From: Cryptomeria japonica
Taxonomy: Eukaryota > Streptophyta > Pinopsida > Cupressales > Cupressaceae
DNA length: 64,000 bases
NCBI RefSeq assembly: GCF_030272615.1
Contig: NC_081409.1
Coordinates: 529,700,291 to 529,764,290 of the forward strand
Direction: 5' to 3'
Made by a program: the position numbers and the translations under genes. Positions 1-11,079 of this stretch are shown here, in pieces. Numbering within the stretch: the stretch's first letter is position 1; each line of letters begins with the position of its first letter. The notes beneath the pieces are model-generated. The model searched no databases, was not told the origin of the DNA, and saw nothing but the letters and a program-made list of their open reading frames with translations.

Positions 1-1530
1 TTAATGAAACATTGTGTATGTACACATATTTCATAACCATCTTCTATATTCTCTTCAACACCCCTACATCTTAGGAAGGACTTGAGTCCACTTGTCCTCT
101 TATGCCTAAATCTTCTCCAACCATCCCTAGATTCCCTCAGTCAGCAACCCAGTCAAGGTGAGATGAGTGGCACTTGTCTTCTCCTTCCCCCTTTGTCCCA
201 ACCGTCACCTTTGCTCACAACCATCCAAATCTATAGATCTGATCATGACCATTGATCTAAGCCACATCATCTTATCCTCTCAAGGTCTATAAAATCAAGA
301 GCTTCAGTTGAGAGAGAGTTAGTCTTCAAGTTGCTTTTCAAAGCTAATCATTTATTAAACTTATGCATTCGTGAGTTATAATCTTGAAGCAAATATCAAT
401 TAGCATTTTAGCATAATCATGTAGTATTGCATATCATACCATTTGTGAACTATCAGTTATCAGTCCATTATTCATATGCCATCTTGGAAGCTATCAGCGC
501 TTGTCTGAGAGCACACCATCTGCAACCAGGAATAGTGGAGTTAGGACACAATGAGACATAAACCATGAAGGTAATATTAGCATTTTTATTTCATATGTAT
601 TTCATGTAGTTTCATTGGTTGAGTTTGGATTTCCTGTAGCATTTCCATTGGTATTTTGTGAAACTAACCTATTGCAGGTAGCATCCTGAGGATGAAATTC
701 AAGTTGACACAACAATAAATCTCCAGGGTGTTTTGAATGAGAGATGAAGGCTGAATTTATAGAGAATCACAAGAGAGACCAACGGTCAAGATCAATTAGC
801 AACGAGTGGTTGAGATTATTCAAGAAAAAGCACGATTTAGGATAATTGAAATAATTGAGAAATCAGATTCAGTTAACCTTGAGATAGATTCCAATTATAG
901 TTTAATTGAAATGCATTCAGTTTATAAGTTTGAGTTTGCATTGGAGATAAAATTCAATTAATTCCATGAACTTGTGATAAAAATAGGTGATTCCATGCGA
1001 TTTCTTTGATTTATTCAAGAAAAAAGTCTTTTCAATGCCACTGAACTTCTTTTCTCAAAAGCTTTGAGTTCCAATTTTAGAGAATGATTAATAATTCATT
1101 TTAATTGTTTTTTTGATTTCAAGTTATCTCAATTTAGAAGAAGAAATAATATCTCAAGTTGGATTTCTCTCTCAATTCAATTCTTTATTCTATTTTCAAT
1201 TTAACTCTTGCTTTGCATATTGATTCCTCTTTTGTAATAAATTCATTCTTTTTTAATGATTAAATGGAAAATTTATTAATTAATTAAATATGCTAGGCTA
1301 TTTAATAAATTAAACAGGATAATTGATCAAAATGATTTTCTTGGAATGATTTAATTAAATAAATAAATATTAATTAATATGGAATAATTCACTTGCCATG
1401 TGACATTTAATGATTGAAGAATTAATTAGTTGTGTGCTCAAAGTTGATTTAATTGCCTTTGGTTAGGACCTTGGTGATGTTGTCAATGTTAGGGGCCCAT
1501 GGTTTAGGTGACCATTTTTAGGGTATTACA
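1..1530 (-). mobile_element. Partial LTR related to the Tat-lineage LTR at 28585
   Basis: Read on the minus strand from 1530, the sequence starts TGTAATACCCTAAAAATGG and follows the LTR at 28585-29732 for roughly 800 bases, down to a shared TATA element (CTATAAATTCAG, about 730-742). Beyond that it matches only weakly, so U3 is shared while R-U5 differs. The bases just outside 1530 (1531-1545) are not a polypurine tract on the minus strand, so this is a 5' or solo LTR, not a 3' LTR. The left limit lies outside the window or is unclear: a plus-strand TATA-like site near 268-285 may belong to another element. Confidence 0.7.
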
Positions 1531-2226
1531 GGATGGATTTCTATTAAAGGCAAAAAGGTAAGTCCTTTAAACCTTCTTTTGATATGACTCTCTAATCCCA
1601 TAAGAGAAATTCTAAATGTAAACCTTAGTGGTTCTTGGGTAGGAGATGGTTTTTGGTTGGCTGTAGGTTGTTCTTTCTACAACTTTGTTGTTTTTGGTGA
1701 CGGATGTCTTTTTTACCCATGGTTGTCTGGTGCTTTCCGATTCCTTTTATTCAGACAACTTTTTGGTTGAGGTTTCCAGATCCTGTCTTTTTCTAGTTGT
1801 AAAGGGTTTCAAGTCCCTTCAAAACCTATTTTTCCCCTAATCAAAAACATCTCACATGTAAAAGTGTCTAATCTAGGTTATAAGTACATGAAATATGATA
1901 TACAAGAAAGTTTCTTAGGCTCTCATGCCCATCTGATCAAAATAATACAAGTAATGATATAAGAAACATAATCATTGAAGTCTCCATCCTCCACTAACCC
2001 CATGGTCATCTACAAATCCAAGACACAAGAACATGGTTCAAGCACTTTTTCACCCACCCACGAAGCTTACACTTCCCCTAAATTCTTCCTACTCAAAGAA
2101 TACTTGACCCTGCATGAAATGCCTAGCAACTTGGAAACAGTAGGAAAGATGGAATCTGGTACAACCTGACATATCTACATGCATTTCTAATTTTTACATG
2201 CAATGTTCTACTACCAATATATGAGA

Positions 2227-2489
2227 TAGAATATATAATTATAATAGGAAAACATTCATCTATTTCAATGAAGCATATGACTTTAGAAAAGCAAAAAATG
2301 TATATTAGTATGTAGATCTTGAAAAGAAGATCTACTCTTTGATATCCCATATTCAAAACTCATCAAGAAAGGTAAACCAAAATCACACAAGGAAAAGGAA
2401 ACTACTTTCATTAACAAGGATAATTCAAGCATAACATGCACATATCTAGTCATAAGAATACTCTTATTCCTTTCTTGCAAAAAATAAAA
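2227..2489. repeat. Direct repeat copy 1 (about 263 bp)
   Basis: This segment is repeated imperfectly at 3061-3322, in the same orientation, 834 bases downstream. Both copies begin near AGAATATATAAT and end near ATTCCTTTC(T/G)TGCAAAA. A potential hairpin lies at 2314-2333 (AGATCTT, loop GAAAAG, AAGATCT). On the minus strand both copies would encode similar short peptides (shared GLPF and SRSSF words), but neither is a recognised protein. Confidence 0.75.
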
Positions 2490-3060
2490 AAACATTTTAC
2501 TTAAGAAGGGCACACAATATATTGAGAGGTGGGTGAATCAGTTATCCCAATTTTAAATCATTTAAACATTAATCAACAAATATTATTTCTCCAAGCATAG
2601 ATCATGAAACACCAATCCAATCTTCTTAATGATGCGATAATTAAACGACATGAAAGAACACACATCCACACAATAAACACCAAATACACATGGAAACCCA
2701 AGATAGAAAAAATCATGGTGAGAATAGTTGCTTGGATCTACTGCCAAAATCCAGCCTCGCAAAGAAATGAATTACTTACAATATGAAGTAGGCAACACCC
2801 TGCTGGAGACACCAATCTCCTATTGTGTTTTTAGGTACCAACCCATTATAGACACAAATCCCCAACACAAATATTTAAGCACCAACTTAGGAGATAAGAC
2901 ACCAATCCAACTAGATTACAATGATATGATTTGTGGACCTTTAGAATTGATAATTCAACTTCCACATGATCTTATCAACCTTCATACACTCTCCTACACA
3001 ACATATGATCTTTTGATAATTTCACACATGATTGTGATGCAAATAAAATTGTACACATAT

Positions 3061-3322
3061 AGAATATATAATAATAATAGGCAAACATTCATCTATTTGA
3101 ATGAAACATATGGCTTTGGCCAAAGAACTTAAAATTGTATAGTAGTATGTAGATCTTCGAAAGAAGATCTACTCTCTGATAGCCCATATTCAACACCCAT
3201 CCCAAAAGGTAAACCAAAATCATGCAAGGAAAAGAAAACTACTTTCCTTAAAGGACAATTCAAGCATAACATGCATATGGCTAATAATAAGAATACTCTT
3301 ATTCCTTTCGTGCAAAATATAC
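3061..3322. repeat. Direct repeat copy 2 (about 262 bp)
   Basis: This is the second copy of the module at 2227-2489. It contains a perfect 8-bp stem with a GAAA tetraloop at 3151-3170 (AGATCTTC, GAAA, GAAGATCT). The hairpin is conserved in position between copies, with one stem pair lost in copy 1. Confidence 0.75.
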
Positions 3323-3324
3323 AC

Positions 3325-3490
3325 AACATGATACTCAATGCATTTTAGTTCTACTATGATTTATGCAATATTTAATGCAAATGCATTATGGTTTTCATGC
3401 AAATATGATAACAACATGATACTTTATGCATTTTAGTTTCTACTACAATGTCATGTAATCATTAATGTGAATACATATATTAGCTAAATC
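3325..3490. repeat. Imperfect 85-bp tandem duplication
   Basis: Two adjacent units start with AACATGATACT (about 3327 and 3412), continue with ATGCATTTTAGTT(T)CTACTA and end in similar ATTAATG/TTTAATG words. They follow directly on repeat copy 2. No coding content is visible. Confidence 0.6.
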
Positions 3491-3599
3491 TCATGTTTTC
3501 TAACAATTACTTTTATGCTTTTGTAGCTCAATATTGTAGAGAATTTAAGTCACAAAATAAATGATACAAGCATCTTTTTTTATGTAAATATATACATAT

Positions 3600-3793
3600 A
3601 TGCATATATATACTTGTGTGTGTGTGTGTGTGTGTATATACACACATATATATGTACGTATGTATGTATGTATGTATGTATGTATGTATGTATGTATGTA
3701 TGTGTGTGTGTGTGTTTGTGTATATATATATATGCATGTATGTATGTGTGTATGTATGTACACACACATACATACATATATATATATATACAA
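3600..3793. repeat. Compound microsatellite (TG)n-(TATG)n-(TA)n
   Basis: A run of TG dinucleotides (3615-3635), about a dozen TATG units (3655-3702), a second TG run and TA/CA-rich tracts up to about 3790. All open frames here, on both strands, are simple-repeat translations and are not genes. The tract abuts the decayed 3' end of the gag remnant. Confidence 0.95.
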
Positions 3794-3979
3794 ATCCCTT
3801 CTCACACTTTATGCCTTTTTTCTGTGATTCCTTTGAAAGTGGCTATACATTGCATTTGCAATGGATATTTTATTTGGGGAACAAGGTTCTCTGTAAAAAA
3901 GTCTACTTGCTCAACTTCAGGAATATGACTGAGACATTTGCGGTATAGAGATCTCCATCTTTGTAAGAATGTGGCAAAT

Positions 3980-4892
3980 TGACATGGTCAAGGGAGGGAG
4001 ATCCAATGAAGGACAACCCAACCTTGTAGCTAAACACATAAACCATGCAAAGCATACCAGTAACCGATAACAAGGTGCCAGAAACAGCAGAAAGAACAAC
4101 CGGTAACAACACGTAACACGTAACCGGTAAACAATGTGAATGAATCTTATTACAATTTGAAGAATGATACATGCCACATGCTAAATCATAGTCCAGGATA
4201 CAAACAATGCTTACAATGCAATTACAAGATTCGTACATCATCTTCATATCAAATTGGCTTCTGGTAACAGTCTACCAGTTCTATCCTAATCCAGACCTCA
4301 GCCTTCTGGCCTCAGTCCTACCGGATTAGAATCCAGTCGGTTCTACATCCTCACTTAGTCTCAATGCTATATCTTCAATCTTCTAACTTCTCTGATGTGA
4401 CTTCCCTCTCGAAATGATTCACAAACCACCATATATATACCGCCCTCAAATAATTACAACTTAATCAAGTCGGCCCAAAGATCAACCGGTTCATGAAACG
4501 TGCAACGGTAACATGTCGGCTCCAATCACTAAGAACAATCTCCAAATTACAAAAATGATGCATAGACCTTTGGGAATACCATCCAAGGCCCAAAGCAACG
4601 CCTTAACAATCCGTAAGTTGTGGAGATCAACCACAACCTGAGATCATCTTCACTCAACACACAGCCAGGCTAACCGGTAAGAACACACCAACCGAGACAA
4701 TACCAGAATCTGCATACTACCAGAAACAAATCCAAAAGCTATGAAACTCAAACATGATAATGACCATGAACACAAGCGAATAAACCCAAAAGCACAATGC
4801 TAAACACTCAAATATGAAGAAATGCCAAGCTCTCAAGCAATTCCATTGAAAACTGCTTAACCGGTAAGAACTAGACCAGTGCTCCTGCATCA
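3980..4892 (-). repeat. 3' LTR of the TRIM-like element
   Basis: This is the downstream LTR in element orientation. Its minus-strand TATA-like site (GGTATATATATGG) covers about 4430-4442. Its outer end reads TGACATGG on the plus strand where the sister LTR has TGATGCAG, so the terminal bases have mutated since insertion. Confidence 0.9.
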
Positions 4893-5239
4893 GACTCTTG
4901 GGGTTAATTGAAAAGTGAGTCCCATCACTTACTCTGGTTCGGTGATCAGTCAGTCGGTACTTGCAACTGCTTTAGGGGATTTGGTGATCTAACCACAACT
5001 TCTGGTTGCCTCTCCATGATGATCTATCGATACAAACTGCAACCTGCCTCAATCGACGATATGTTCAAGTCTCCACCCACTAGCTACCTCAAGCTCAAGA
5101 TCTAGGATCGACGGTCTACCTGCAAACCTTGCTCTGCCTCATATTCAGCGATCTGAACAAGTCCACAAATTTCCTCAATCTTCTCTCCAACCAATCGGTG
5201 CATAATCAGGTCCTCCTCCAACAATAGGTTCACAAACTA
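4893..5239 (-). other. Interior of the TRIM-like element
   Basis: About 350 bases between the PBS and the 3' LTR. It contains no gag, RT or integrase motif in any frame. The bases before the 3' LTR (minus strand CCCCAAGAGTC) form only a weak polypurine tract. Mobilisation would need proteins supplied by another element. Confidence 0.7.
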
Positions 5240-5251
5240 GCTCTGATACCA
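5240..5251 (-). promoter_or_regulatory. PBS, initiator-Met tRNA type
   Basis: On the minus strand the 12-mer TGGTATCAGAGC lies two bases inside the 5' LTR. This is the usual plant initiator-methionine tRNA primer complement, which starts minus-strand DNA synthesis. It fixes the minus orientation of the element. Confidence 0.9.
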
Positions 5252-5253
5252 TT

Positions 5254-6181
5254 TGATGCAGTCAAGGGAGGGAGATCCAATGAAGGATAGCCTAACCTTG
5301 CAGCTAAACATGTAAACCATGCAAAGCATACCAGTAATCGGTAACAAGGTGCTAGAAATAGCAGAAAGAACAACCGGTAACAACACAAAACATGTAACCG
5401 GTAAACAATGTGAATGAATCTTATTACAATTTGAAGAATGATATATGTCACGTGATAGATCACAGTCCAAGATACAAATAATGCTTACAATGCAATTACA
5501 AGATCCATAGATCATCCTCGTATCAAATCGGCTTCCGGTAACAGTCTACCAGTTCTATCCTAATCCGGACCTCAGCCTTCTAGCCTCAATCCTACTGGAT
5601 CAGAATCCAACCGGTTCTACATCCTTGCTCAATATCAATTCTTTATCTTCAATTTTCTAACTTCTCTTATGTGACTTCCTAATGTGACTTCCCTCTCCAA
5701 ATTATTCACAAACTGCCATATATATACCACCCACAAATAATTACAACTTAATCAAGTCGGCCCAAAAGACCAACCGGTTCATGAAATGTGCAACGGTAAC
5801 ATGTCGGCTCAAATCGCTTAAGAACAATCTCCAAAACATAAAAAGATGCACAGACCTCTGGGAGTATTGGCCAAGGCCCAAAGCAACATCTCCAATGATC
5901 TGCAAGTCATAGTGATCAACTACAACCCAAAATCATCTTCGCTCAACATACAGCCAGGCTAACCGATAAGAAGACATCAACCAGGACAATACTGAAATCC
6001 ACATCTCACCGTAAAGAAAGCCAAATGCCATGAAACTCAAACATGATAATGACCATGAACACAAGGGAATAAACCCAAAACCACAATGCTAAACAATCAA
6101 ACATGAAGAAATGCCATGCTCTCAAGAAATTCCACTGAAAACTGCCCAACCGGTAAGAACTAGACCGGTGCTCCTGCATCA
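5254..6181 (-). repeat. 5' LTR of the TRIM-like element
   Basis: This LTR is 928 bp and is followed on the minus strand by the PBS. A TATA-like site lies at about 5717-5728. Frames inside the LTR give no recognisable protein, except where the neighbouring gag frame runs in by chance near 6006-6181. Confidence 0.9.
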
Positions 6182-7450
6182 CAAATGCTTCACCTTCCTT
6201 TTGTTTAGTTGCACATAGATCCATGAGGCTAACTGGATTATCTATCTTGAATGAAAAACTTGTGATGAATAGCTCAGCCAACTCACCCCATGAAGCAATA
6301 TTAGGTGGTAGATGTGAAAAAAATTCTACTGCTATCCCTCCATAAGGAAAAGGTGGCATGTATAAAGTCCTTTCAAAAGGATAAGGATAGAGATCCTCCA
6401 TAGTATAGATCTTTTTTCCATTAACTGTTTGCATGTTGGTCATCTACTTTTGGAGATCCTCTACTTGTTGAGCCAAGATCTTTGTTTGGGTCAAGGGTGT
6501 GTTGACCCTATAAGCATTTCCTACAAAAGGAATTGTGTTTGAGTACCTTGGAGCTTGTTGAAATATCGACCAACCATGTAATTGTGTGCCTTGGATTCCA
6601 CTAGATGGTGTGAAATATGCAAATTATGTGTTGACACTTGACTGACTTGAGCTATTCATTCCTATTGATCCTTGGTTCACATTTTGATTGTTGTATGTGG
6701 ATCCAACGGAAATTGATGCTATAGGTTGAGATGTACTTGCAGAAATAGTGTTTTGAGTCATGGTTGTTGTAGCTTGGGTTGAAGTATTCAACATTCTTGA
6801 CATTGTAACATTTGGTGTGGTTTGAGATGTGAGACTAGTGCTTGAAGATGCCACTATTGATTGAGCTGAAGTTGTTACAACTTGAGTTTGGGTCACATTA
6901 GGCACTTGAGTTACATTTTGGGTCAATGTTACCCCTAGTGGCAAGATTTCCATCATGTCAACATTTGGTGGCAACTTGACCCCATTTTGAACTAAGAGTG
7001 TGAGATATCGGTCTCTACCATTATTGATGAGTGCATTCAAAGCCATGAGAAGCGTTGGATCTTGTTGGGTTGCCTCCAATTCCTTTTGTGTTAGATTATG
7101 TTGAATTTCATCTATGGAAGGCATCATGTTGATGTTTCTTGGTAACATTGCAGATCTTCTACCTTGTGATTGTTGATTTCTAGATAAACCCATATTCCAA
7201 GTGGGATTGACCAAAGGGTCTTTTTTTGGATCCATCTTAGCTTTTTGTGATCTTGTTAATGGCATCAATGTATCTCCAAAGTGATCTTGACTCTCTATGA
7301 CTCACTAGGACCCTCTAAAATGCAAATGGTAGATGCAAGACTTATGCAAATGAATGACTATGTATGTATGCAATCTATGAAGACACTCTACTAAGGTTTT
7401 TGACAAGGGATTGGACTATCTGCCATAAGTTTTTTGACAAATCGTCAAAA

Positions 7451-7678
7451 TTATTCTTGTTCTCTTTGTTCCTTGATTTTTTTTTCTAGTTTTGCATCAA
7501 GGTAGACAAATTTCCGGATTTCATTATCTATGACAGCTTTGACTTCTTCATATTGGGGAAGATCAATTCTTACTTCCCAATCAAGATTATTCAGACCATC
7601 AATTATCTCTAATTGATCATTGTCTGGTCCAAGATTGGGTTGTTCGAATGGAAAATCATTGTCTCCTTTTAGACCCAT
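7451..7678 (-). CDS. Short unrecognised acidic ORF in the leader, 75 codons
   Basis: An ATG-started frame lies between the PBS and gag of the minus-strand Tat-like element. Its product is acidic, begins MGLKGDNDFPFEQ and ends in a charged KKIKEQREQE tail. I do not recognise it. Some Ogre/Tat elements carry an extra ORF upstream of gag, so this could be a remnant of one; it could equally be a chance frame. Confidence 0.3.
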   Translation of the reverse strand: MGLKGDNDFPFEQPNLGPDNDQLEIIDGLNNLDWEVRIDLPQYEEVKAVIDNEIRKFVYLDAKLEKKIKEQREQE

Positions 7679-8364
7679 GCAAAGGATATGTTCTTAAGAC
7701 TTCTATTGAGTGATGAACCCAAATGCGGACCATGCAAGGGTTTATTTTGAAACAAAGATGATACATGTGGAATTTAATGTGCTCTATTATGATATGTAAT
7801 ACCAAGGTGGATCCTAAGATGAACTTATATAATGCAATGATTAAACAAAGATTGAAGCTATTTCTACATGAATTGAGGACTTATGCAAGGACTTTGTGTA
7901 ATATGAGGATGCTAAAGAGACCATGTATGGACTAAATTCCTAGGACCTAAGATCACTGAAAATACAATTTTCTCCATTACTTGAATGTTGCAATGTTTGA
8001 TTTTTACTTTGATATTGACGTTGACACTTGAATTTTTTTTTGAGATTCTCATTGATGTTCTTGAGACAAAACTTGGTTGATATTCCTCTTTCCTTTGTTG
8101 GTATTTTTTGAAATGTTTGAACTTGGGGAAATGTAGCAAAAGACATGACATACACATCAAGAAACAAAATGACATAGAGAGAATGTTGTTTAAGGAACTT
8201 TTTCAAATTCCCATGAATGTTGGAATCTTTTTCAAGACCCCATTTTGTTTTCGATAAAGTTTTGGTCATTCAATAGCACATCAAGCAAACTCTCCTAAGG
8301 TCAAAAGGTCACGAATATATCATAGCCCACAACTTGATACTCCGTCAGCTCAAACAACCCTGTC
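7679..8364 (-). other. Leader of the minus-strand Tat-like element
   Basis: Non-coding stretch between the presumed PBS and the short leader ORF. Frames at 7912-8269 on the minus strand are short and unlike known proteins. It is assigned as 5' leader purely by position. Confidence 0.5.
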
Positions 8365-8384
8365 ATGCCCTAGGGTGCACCCAT
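8365..8384 (-). promoter_or_regulatory. Degenerate PBS of the minus-strand Tat-like element
   Basis: On the minus strand the sequence TGGGTGCACCCTAGGGCA resembles the PBS of the large Tat element (TGGCGCCCACCATGGGGC at 29736), with several mismatches. It lies just inside the presumed LTR end at 8390, and the gag remnant lies downstream in the expected order. Confidence 0.5.
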
Positions 8385-9269
8385 TTTTTTGTCTTTGTCC
8401 AAAAATTAAACCAAAGAAGATTGCTCCTCTATTGGCTCGTTATCTTGGGAGATATATGGTGAGTACTTGGGGGAAGATTCTTCCCCACACTTGCACTATG
8501 ATACCACAGTGTTTGGTTATTGACTCAATTTGGCCTCTAGATCCTAAAGATATTAGTCAGGATTCCATTCAGGTGGTCATAATCAACAGCATGTTATGCT
8601 CCATTAAGGAGGTCTCCAGGTCTAAAGAGGTTACGCTCTTCAGGTTTTCTCGTACCATATAGGCACTGAGGGAGACATAACGTCATTATGATATCATGTA
8701 TCACTTGTTGCTTACAATTTTTATTGCAAACACATTTATTTTATAGTGGCTCGGATTACTTGGCTTTAGTCGTTGCCACTTAGGTCATTCCCTCTCACTT
8801 GGCCTTATGGGCTACTCGAGAGGCAGGCCTTCTAAGGGTTTTATCCTAATGTAGAATTGATAGAAAACATGAAAAAGGTGGGTCTGGCTTTTTGGTCACC
8901 CAGTTAAGGGGAGAGCATATGCCTACCACCTTGAAAACACAGAAAACAAAGTTCTTTTTAAACTTTCATTGCAAATTTTTTTAGTCTAGATGGAGATGTT
9001 GCTCCATAAAAACATGGTGTTCATTTTATCACCATAGGAAATAAAAAGCAGTTTATTTATTTGTTCTTTTTAAAAGCACCAAAAGGAAAGATTTGGCTAA
9101 TCTAAGTCCAACTTCCTACAAAAAAACATGAGAATGGTTAGCACATGGTGGGCTTTCTAGCCTAATTTTTCTTCTCGTTTACAAATTTGACCTCTCTGTT
9201 TGCAAAAATAGAGCTGATTACTGACAGAAAAGACACAAAAAGCAGGACAAAAATATTTTGATTTTTCCC

Positions 9270-9935
9270 AGCATTTGTGAATTAACTACTGAGAAATTGT
9301 GAATTGATATTCTAACAAATGCGAATTAGTGTCTAGGCGATTGCGAATTTTTGAGGATACAATTGCGAATTTCTGTCTACACAAGTGCAAACAGAATTCT
9401 TAACAATTGTGAATTACTTCAACACCGAATGAAAAAGATGGAAGATAGAAGGTAAAAGTTATTTTGCAATCAGTTCACTCCATATGACTCGGGTCATCAC
9501 TTCAATGTCGTCAAGGAAGTCAAATTTAGCAAGGAATCGATGTATAGTGTTGTGATATTGGGCTATGGCTTCTTCTTCTTCAATTTCTTGGATCTTCCTT
9601 TGTGCCTTCACAAGTTTCTAATAGGCTTTTTGTTGTCTTCTATTCTCTTTCCTTCTTCTGGTACCTAAAATTTTGTACGTCACGTTTCTTGCCATGAGGT
9701 TAGAGGCATTTCATGCCTAAAAAAATATTTTTCCAGAATTGAAAGATTTTTTTGAGTTAGCAACGCAAATGTCAGAAAAATAGAAATGACAAACAAAAAT
9801 GAGATTTTGACCTATCCCTACAATTGCGAATTAGAAAGAATAATTGTAAATTAATATAATTACAATTGTGAACTAATATAATGAAAATTGCACATCAAAA
9901 TGAACAATTGCAAATTTCTGTCAACACAATTGCGC
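9270..9935. repeat. Dispersed AATTGYGAATT motif cluster
   Basis: About ten variants of an 11-12 base word (such as AATTGCGAATT and AATTGTGAATT) occur in two groups, 9270-9420 and 9820-9935, at irregular spacing. They lie inside the probable LTR, and no reading frame follows them. Confidence 0.7.
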
Positions 9936-10339
9936 ATCATATTTTCCTGTTCTGTATAGGACCTGCAAATCACGAGAAAAACAAATCAGAAAGTCAATTC
10001 ACGATGGGTTCACCATTATTTTCATGCTTGAAATCATGTAAATTAAGCTAATTAGAAAATAAGGATGATCACAGATCGTTAACTAATCTAGATACAATCA
10101 AACACAAGGCAATAAAATAAATGCTAAAATTGAAAGAATTAAACAAATTCAAACTCCCTATTCCAGATTTGTGCTTCCATTGTTCTTCTCCAAATCGCTA
10201 GTGTAGGTGGCTCTCAGGTATTGCACTAGGATTTCCTGCATAAAGATGGCATTTTTTTTGAAGAGTGTGATCTAGCTTTGGCTTGAGAAATTGATGTTGT
10301 TTATATATATTTTCATGAGAGATGGGGAGGGATTTTGAA

Positions 10340-10565
10340 CTCAAGTCTTGATTGATAGATAACTGATTTTGATTGATCAGTTAACAGATTTGATTGATTT
10401 ATTAACTAAATTGATCGAGTAGTCAACTGAATAGATTGAAAAGTGAATGGAATAGATTAGCCAGTTGACTGGATAGATTGCAGAGATGACTGAATTGATT
10501 GATTAATCAGAAAAGGTGATTTAGAGTGAAAATGGGTGATTGATGAGTTAACTGATTTGATCAAT
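10340..10565. repeat. Degenerate TTGATTGAT / CAGTTAAC repeats
   Basis: A stretch of loosely repeated units of about 20-25 bases built from GATTGATCAGTTAACTGA-like words. It lies just downstream (element sense) of the LTR TATA element, so it would fall in the transcribed R-U5 part. It is not coding. Confidence 0.5.
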
Positions 10566-11079
10566 CAGTTAAGATTTCAACATGTGTTGTAGGATTTTGA
10601 GATGAATTTGATTTTCATTTTCAATATGCATTTGAATTTGGATTTTTGAATGTTGAAATGCACATGAAATTTACTGAAATTCATTGAAATTCAGATTTGG
10701 GGAAATGTAAATTTGATGATTTGGAATTAAATGAAATTAATTGAAATCCACATTTGGGGAATTGGAAGATTAAGTTAACTAATTTAAATAATTTAAATGA
10801 AATTATTTATTGGAAATATGATTAATTAAATAATAAAAATTATTTAATTAAGGGAATTAACCGTAATTAATTAAATAAATAATATTTAATTAATATTTGA
10901 GATAGGGTTAATTGATTAATTAATTAAGAAGTGGAAATTGAATAATTAGAAATGTTGAATGATGATGAATGAGTCAATTGACAAGAAATAATTAGCTTAA
11001 TTAAATAATTAAAGAATTACTTAATTAATTAGGATGAATAATTAGTGTGTGATTAATGAGACATTTTTAGGTGTCTACA

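Larger units (their letters stand above)
1531..3795. other. Non-coding AT-rich stretch with a duplicated module
   Basis: No gene is recognisable. Short open frames on both strands lack any family resemblance. The stretch contains an imperfect duplication (2227-2489 and 3061-3322), an 85-base tandem duplication and a compound microsatellite, listed separately. It separates the LTR at the window start from the truncated end of the minus-strand Tat-like element. Confidence 0.6.
3980..6181 (-). mobile_element. Compact non-autonomous LTR retrotransposon (TRIM-like)
   Basis: Two direct LTRs (3980-4892, 913 bp; 5254-6181, 928 bp) flank only 361 bases. A perfect 5-bp TSD CAAAT occurs at 3975-3979 and 6182-6186. 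On the minus strand the LTR starts TGATGCAGGAGC and ends CTGCATCA (mutated in the 3' copy), followed by a PBS matching initiator-Met tRNA. No gag or pol domain fits in the interior. The arrangement is that of a terminal-repeat retrotransposon in miniature, although these LTRs are longer than usual. The LTRs are rich in AACCGGT words, as in elements A and B. Confidence 0.92.
3796..7268 (-). pseudogene. Decayed Tat-lineage gag, split by a nested element
   Basis: The remnant lies in two blocks, 7268-6182 and 3979-3796, separated by the element at 3980-6181; the TSD CAAAT sits at both cut ends. The N-terminal part from the ATG at 7268 (about 214 codons) is rich in Thr, Gln, Ser and Asn. After in-frame stops near 6624 and 6444 comes the conserved gag core: LYPYPFERTLYMPPFP, then FFSHLPPN and CATKQKEGEAF, and across the insertion ATFLQRWRSLYRK and ENLVPQIKYPLQMQ. 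Compared with the copy at 32330-32480, about 45 codons are missing between MPPFP and the FFSHLPP block. Gag forms the retrotransposon particle; this copy cannot. Confidence 0.8.
3796..11079 (-). mobile_element. 3'-truncated Ty3/Gypsy Tat-like element, minus strand
   Basis: In element order (right to left) there is an LTR (11079 to about 8390), a degenerate PBS (about 8384-8365), a leader, and a gag reading frame (7268 leftwards). The gag frame is interrupted by a nested element at 3980-6181 and stops near 3796. No protease, RT, RNase H, integrase or 3' LTR is present, so the copy is truncated on its 3' side. Gag words match the complete Tat-lineage element at 31947-33056 (YMPPFP, CxTKQK, TFLQRWR, NLVP.IKY), but the LTR sequence is a different family. 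No TSD could be defined. Confidence 0.65.
8390..11079 (-). repeat. Probable 5' LTR (about 2.7 kb) of the minus-strand Tat-like element
   Basis: On the minus strand it would start TGTAGACACCTAAAAATG at 11079, a typical plant Gypsy LTR start, and end GGACAAAGACA at 8390, next to the degenerate PBS. A minus-strand TATA element (ATATATATAAACAAC) lies at about 10298-10312, leaving an AT-rich U3 of about 770 bp and a long R-U5. Within it are a dispersed AATTGYGAATT word (9270-9935) and TTGAT/CAGTTAAC repeats (10340-10565). With no second LTR in the window the borders are inferred. Confidence 0.55.

Noticed and set aside
3528-3827. Several overlapping Tyr/His/Cys-rich open frames on both strands
   Set aside because: They are translations of TG/TATG/TA microsatellites, with no independent coding signal.
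5240-5251. Possible tRNA gene fragments at TGGTATCAGAGC sites (also 18300, 47648 and 53292)
   Set aside because: Each lies 2 bases inside an LTR and is a primer-binding site. No cloverleaf sequence surrounds it.
8375-8662. 95-codon plus-strand ORF
   Set aside because: It overlaps the presumed LTR end and PBS of the minus-strand Tat-like element and has no recognisable family.
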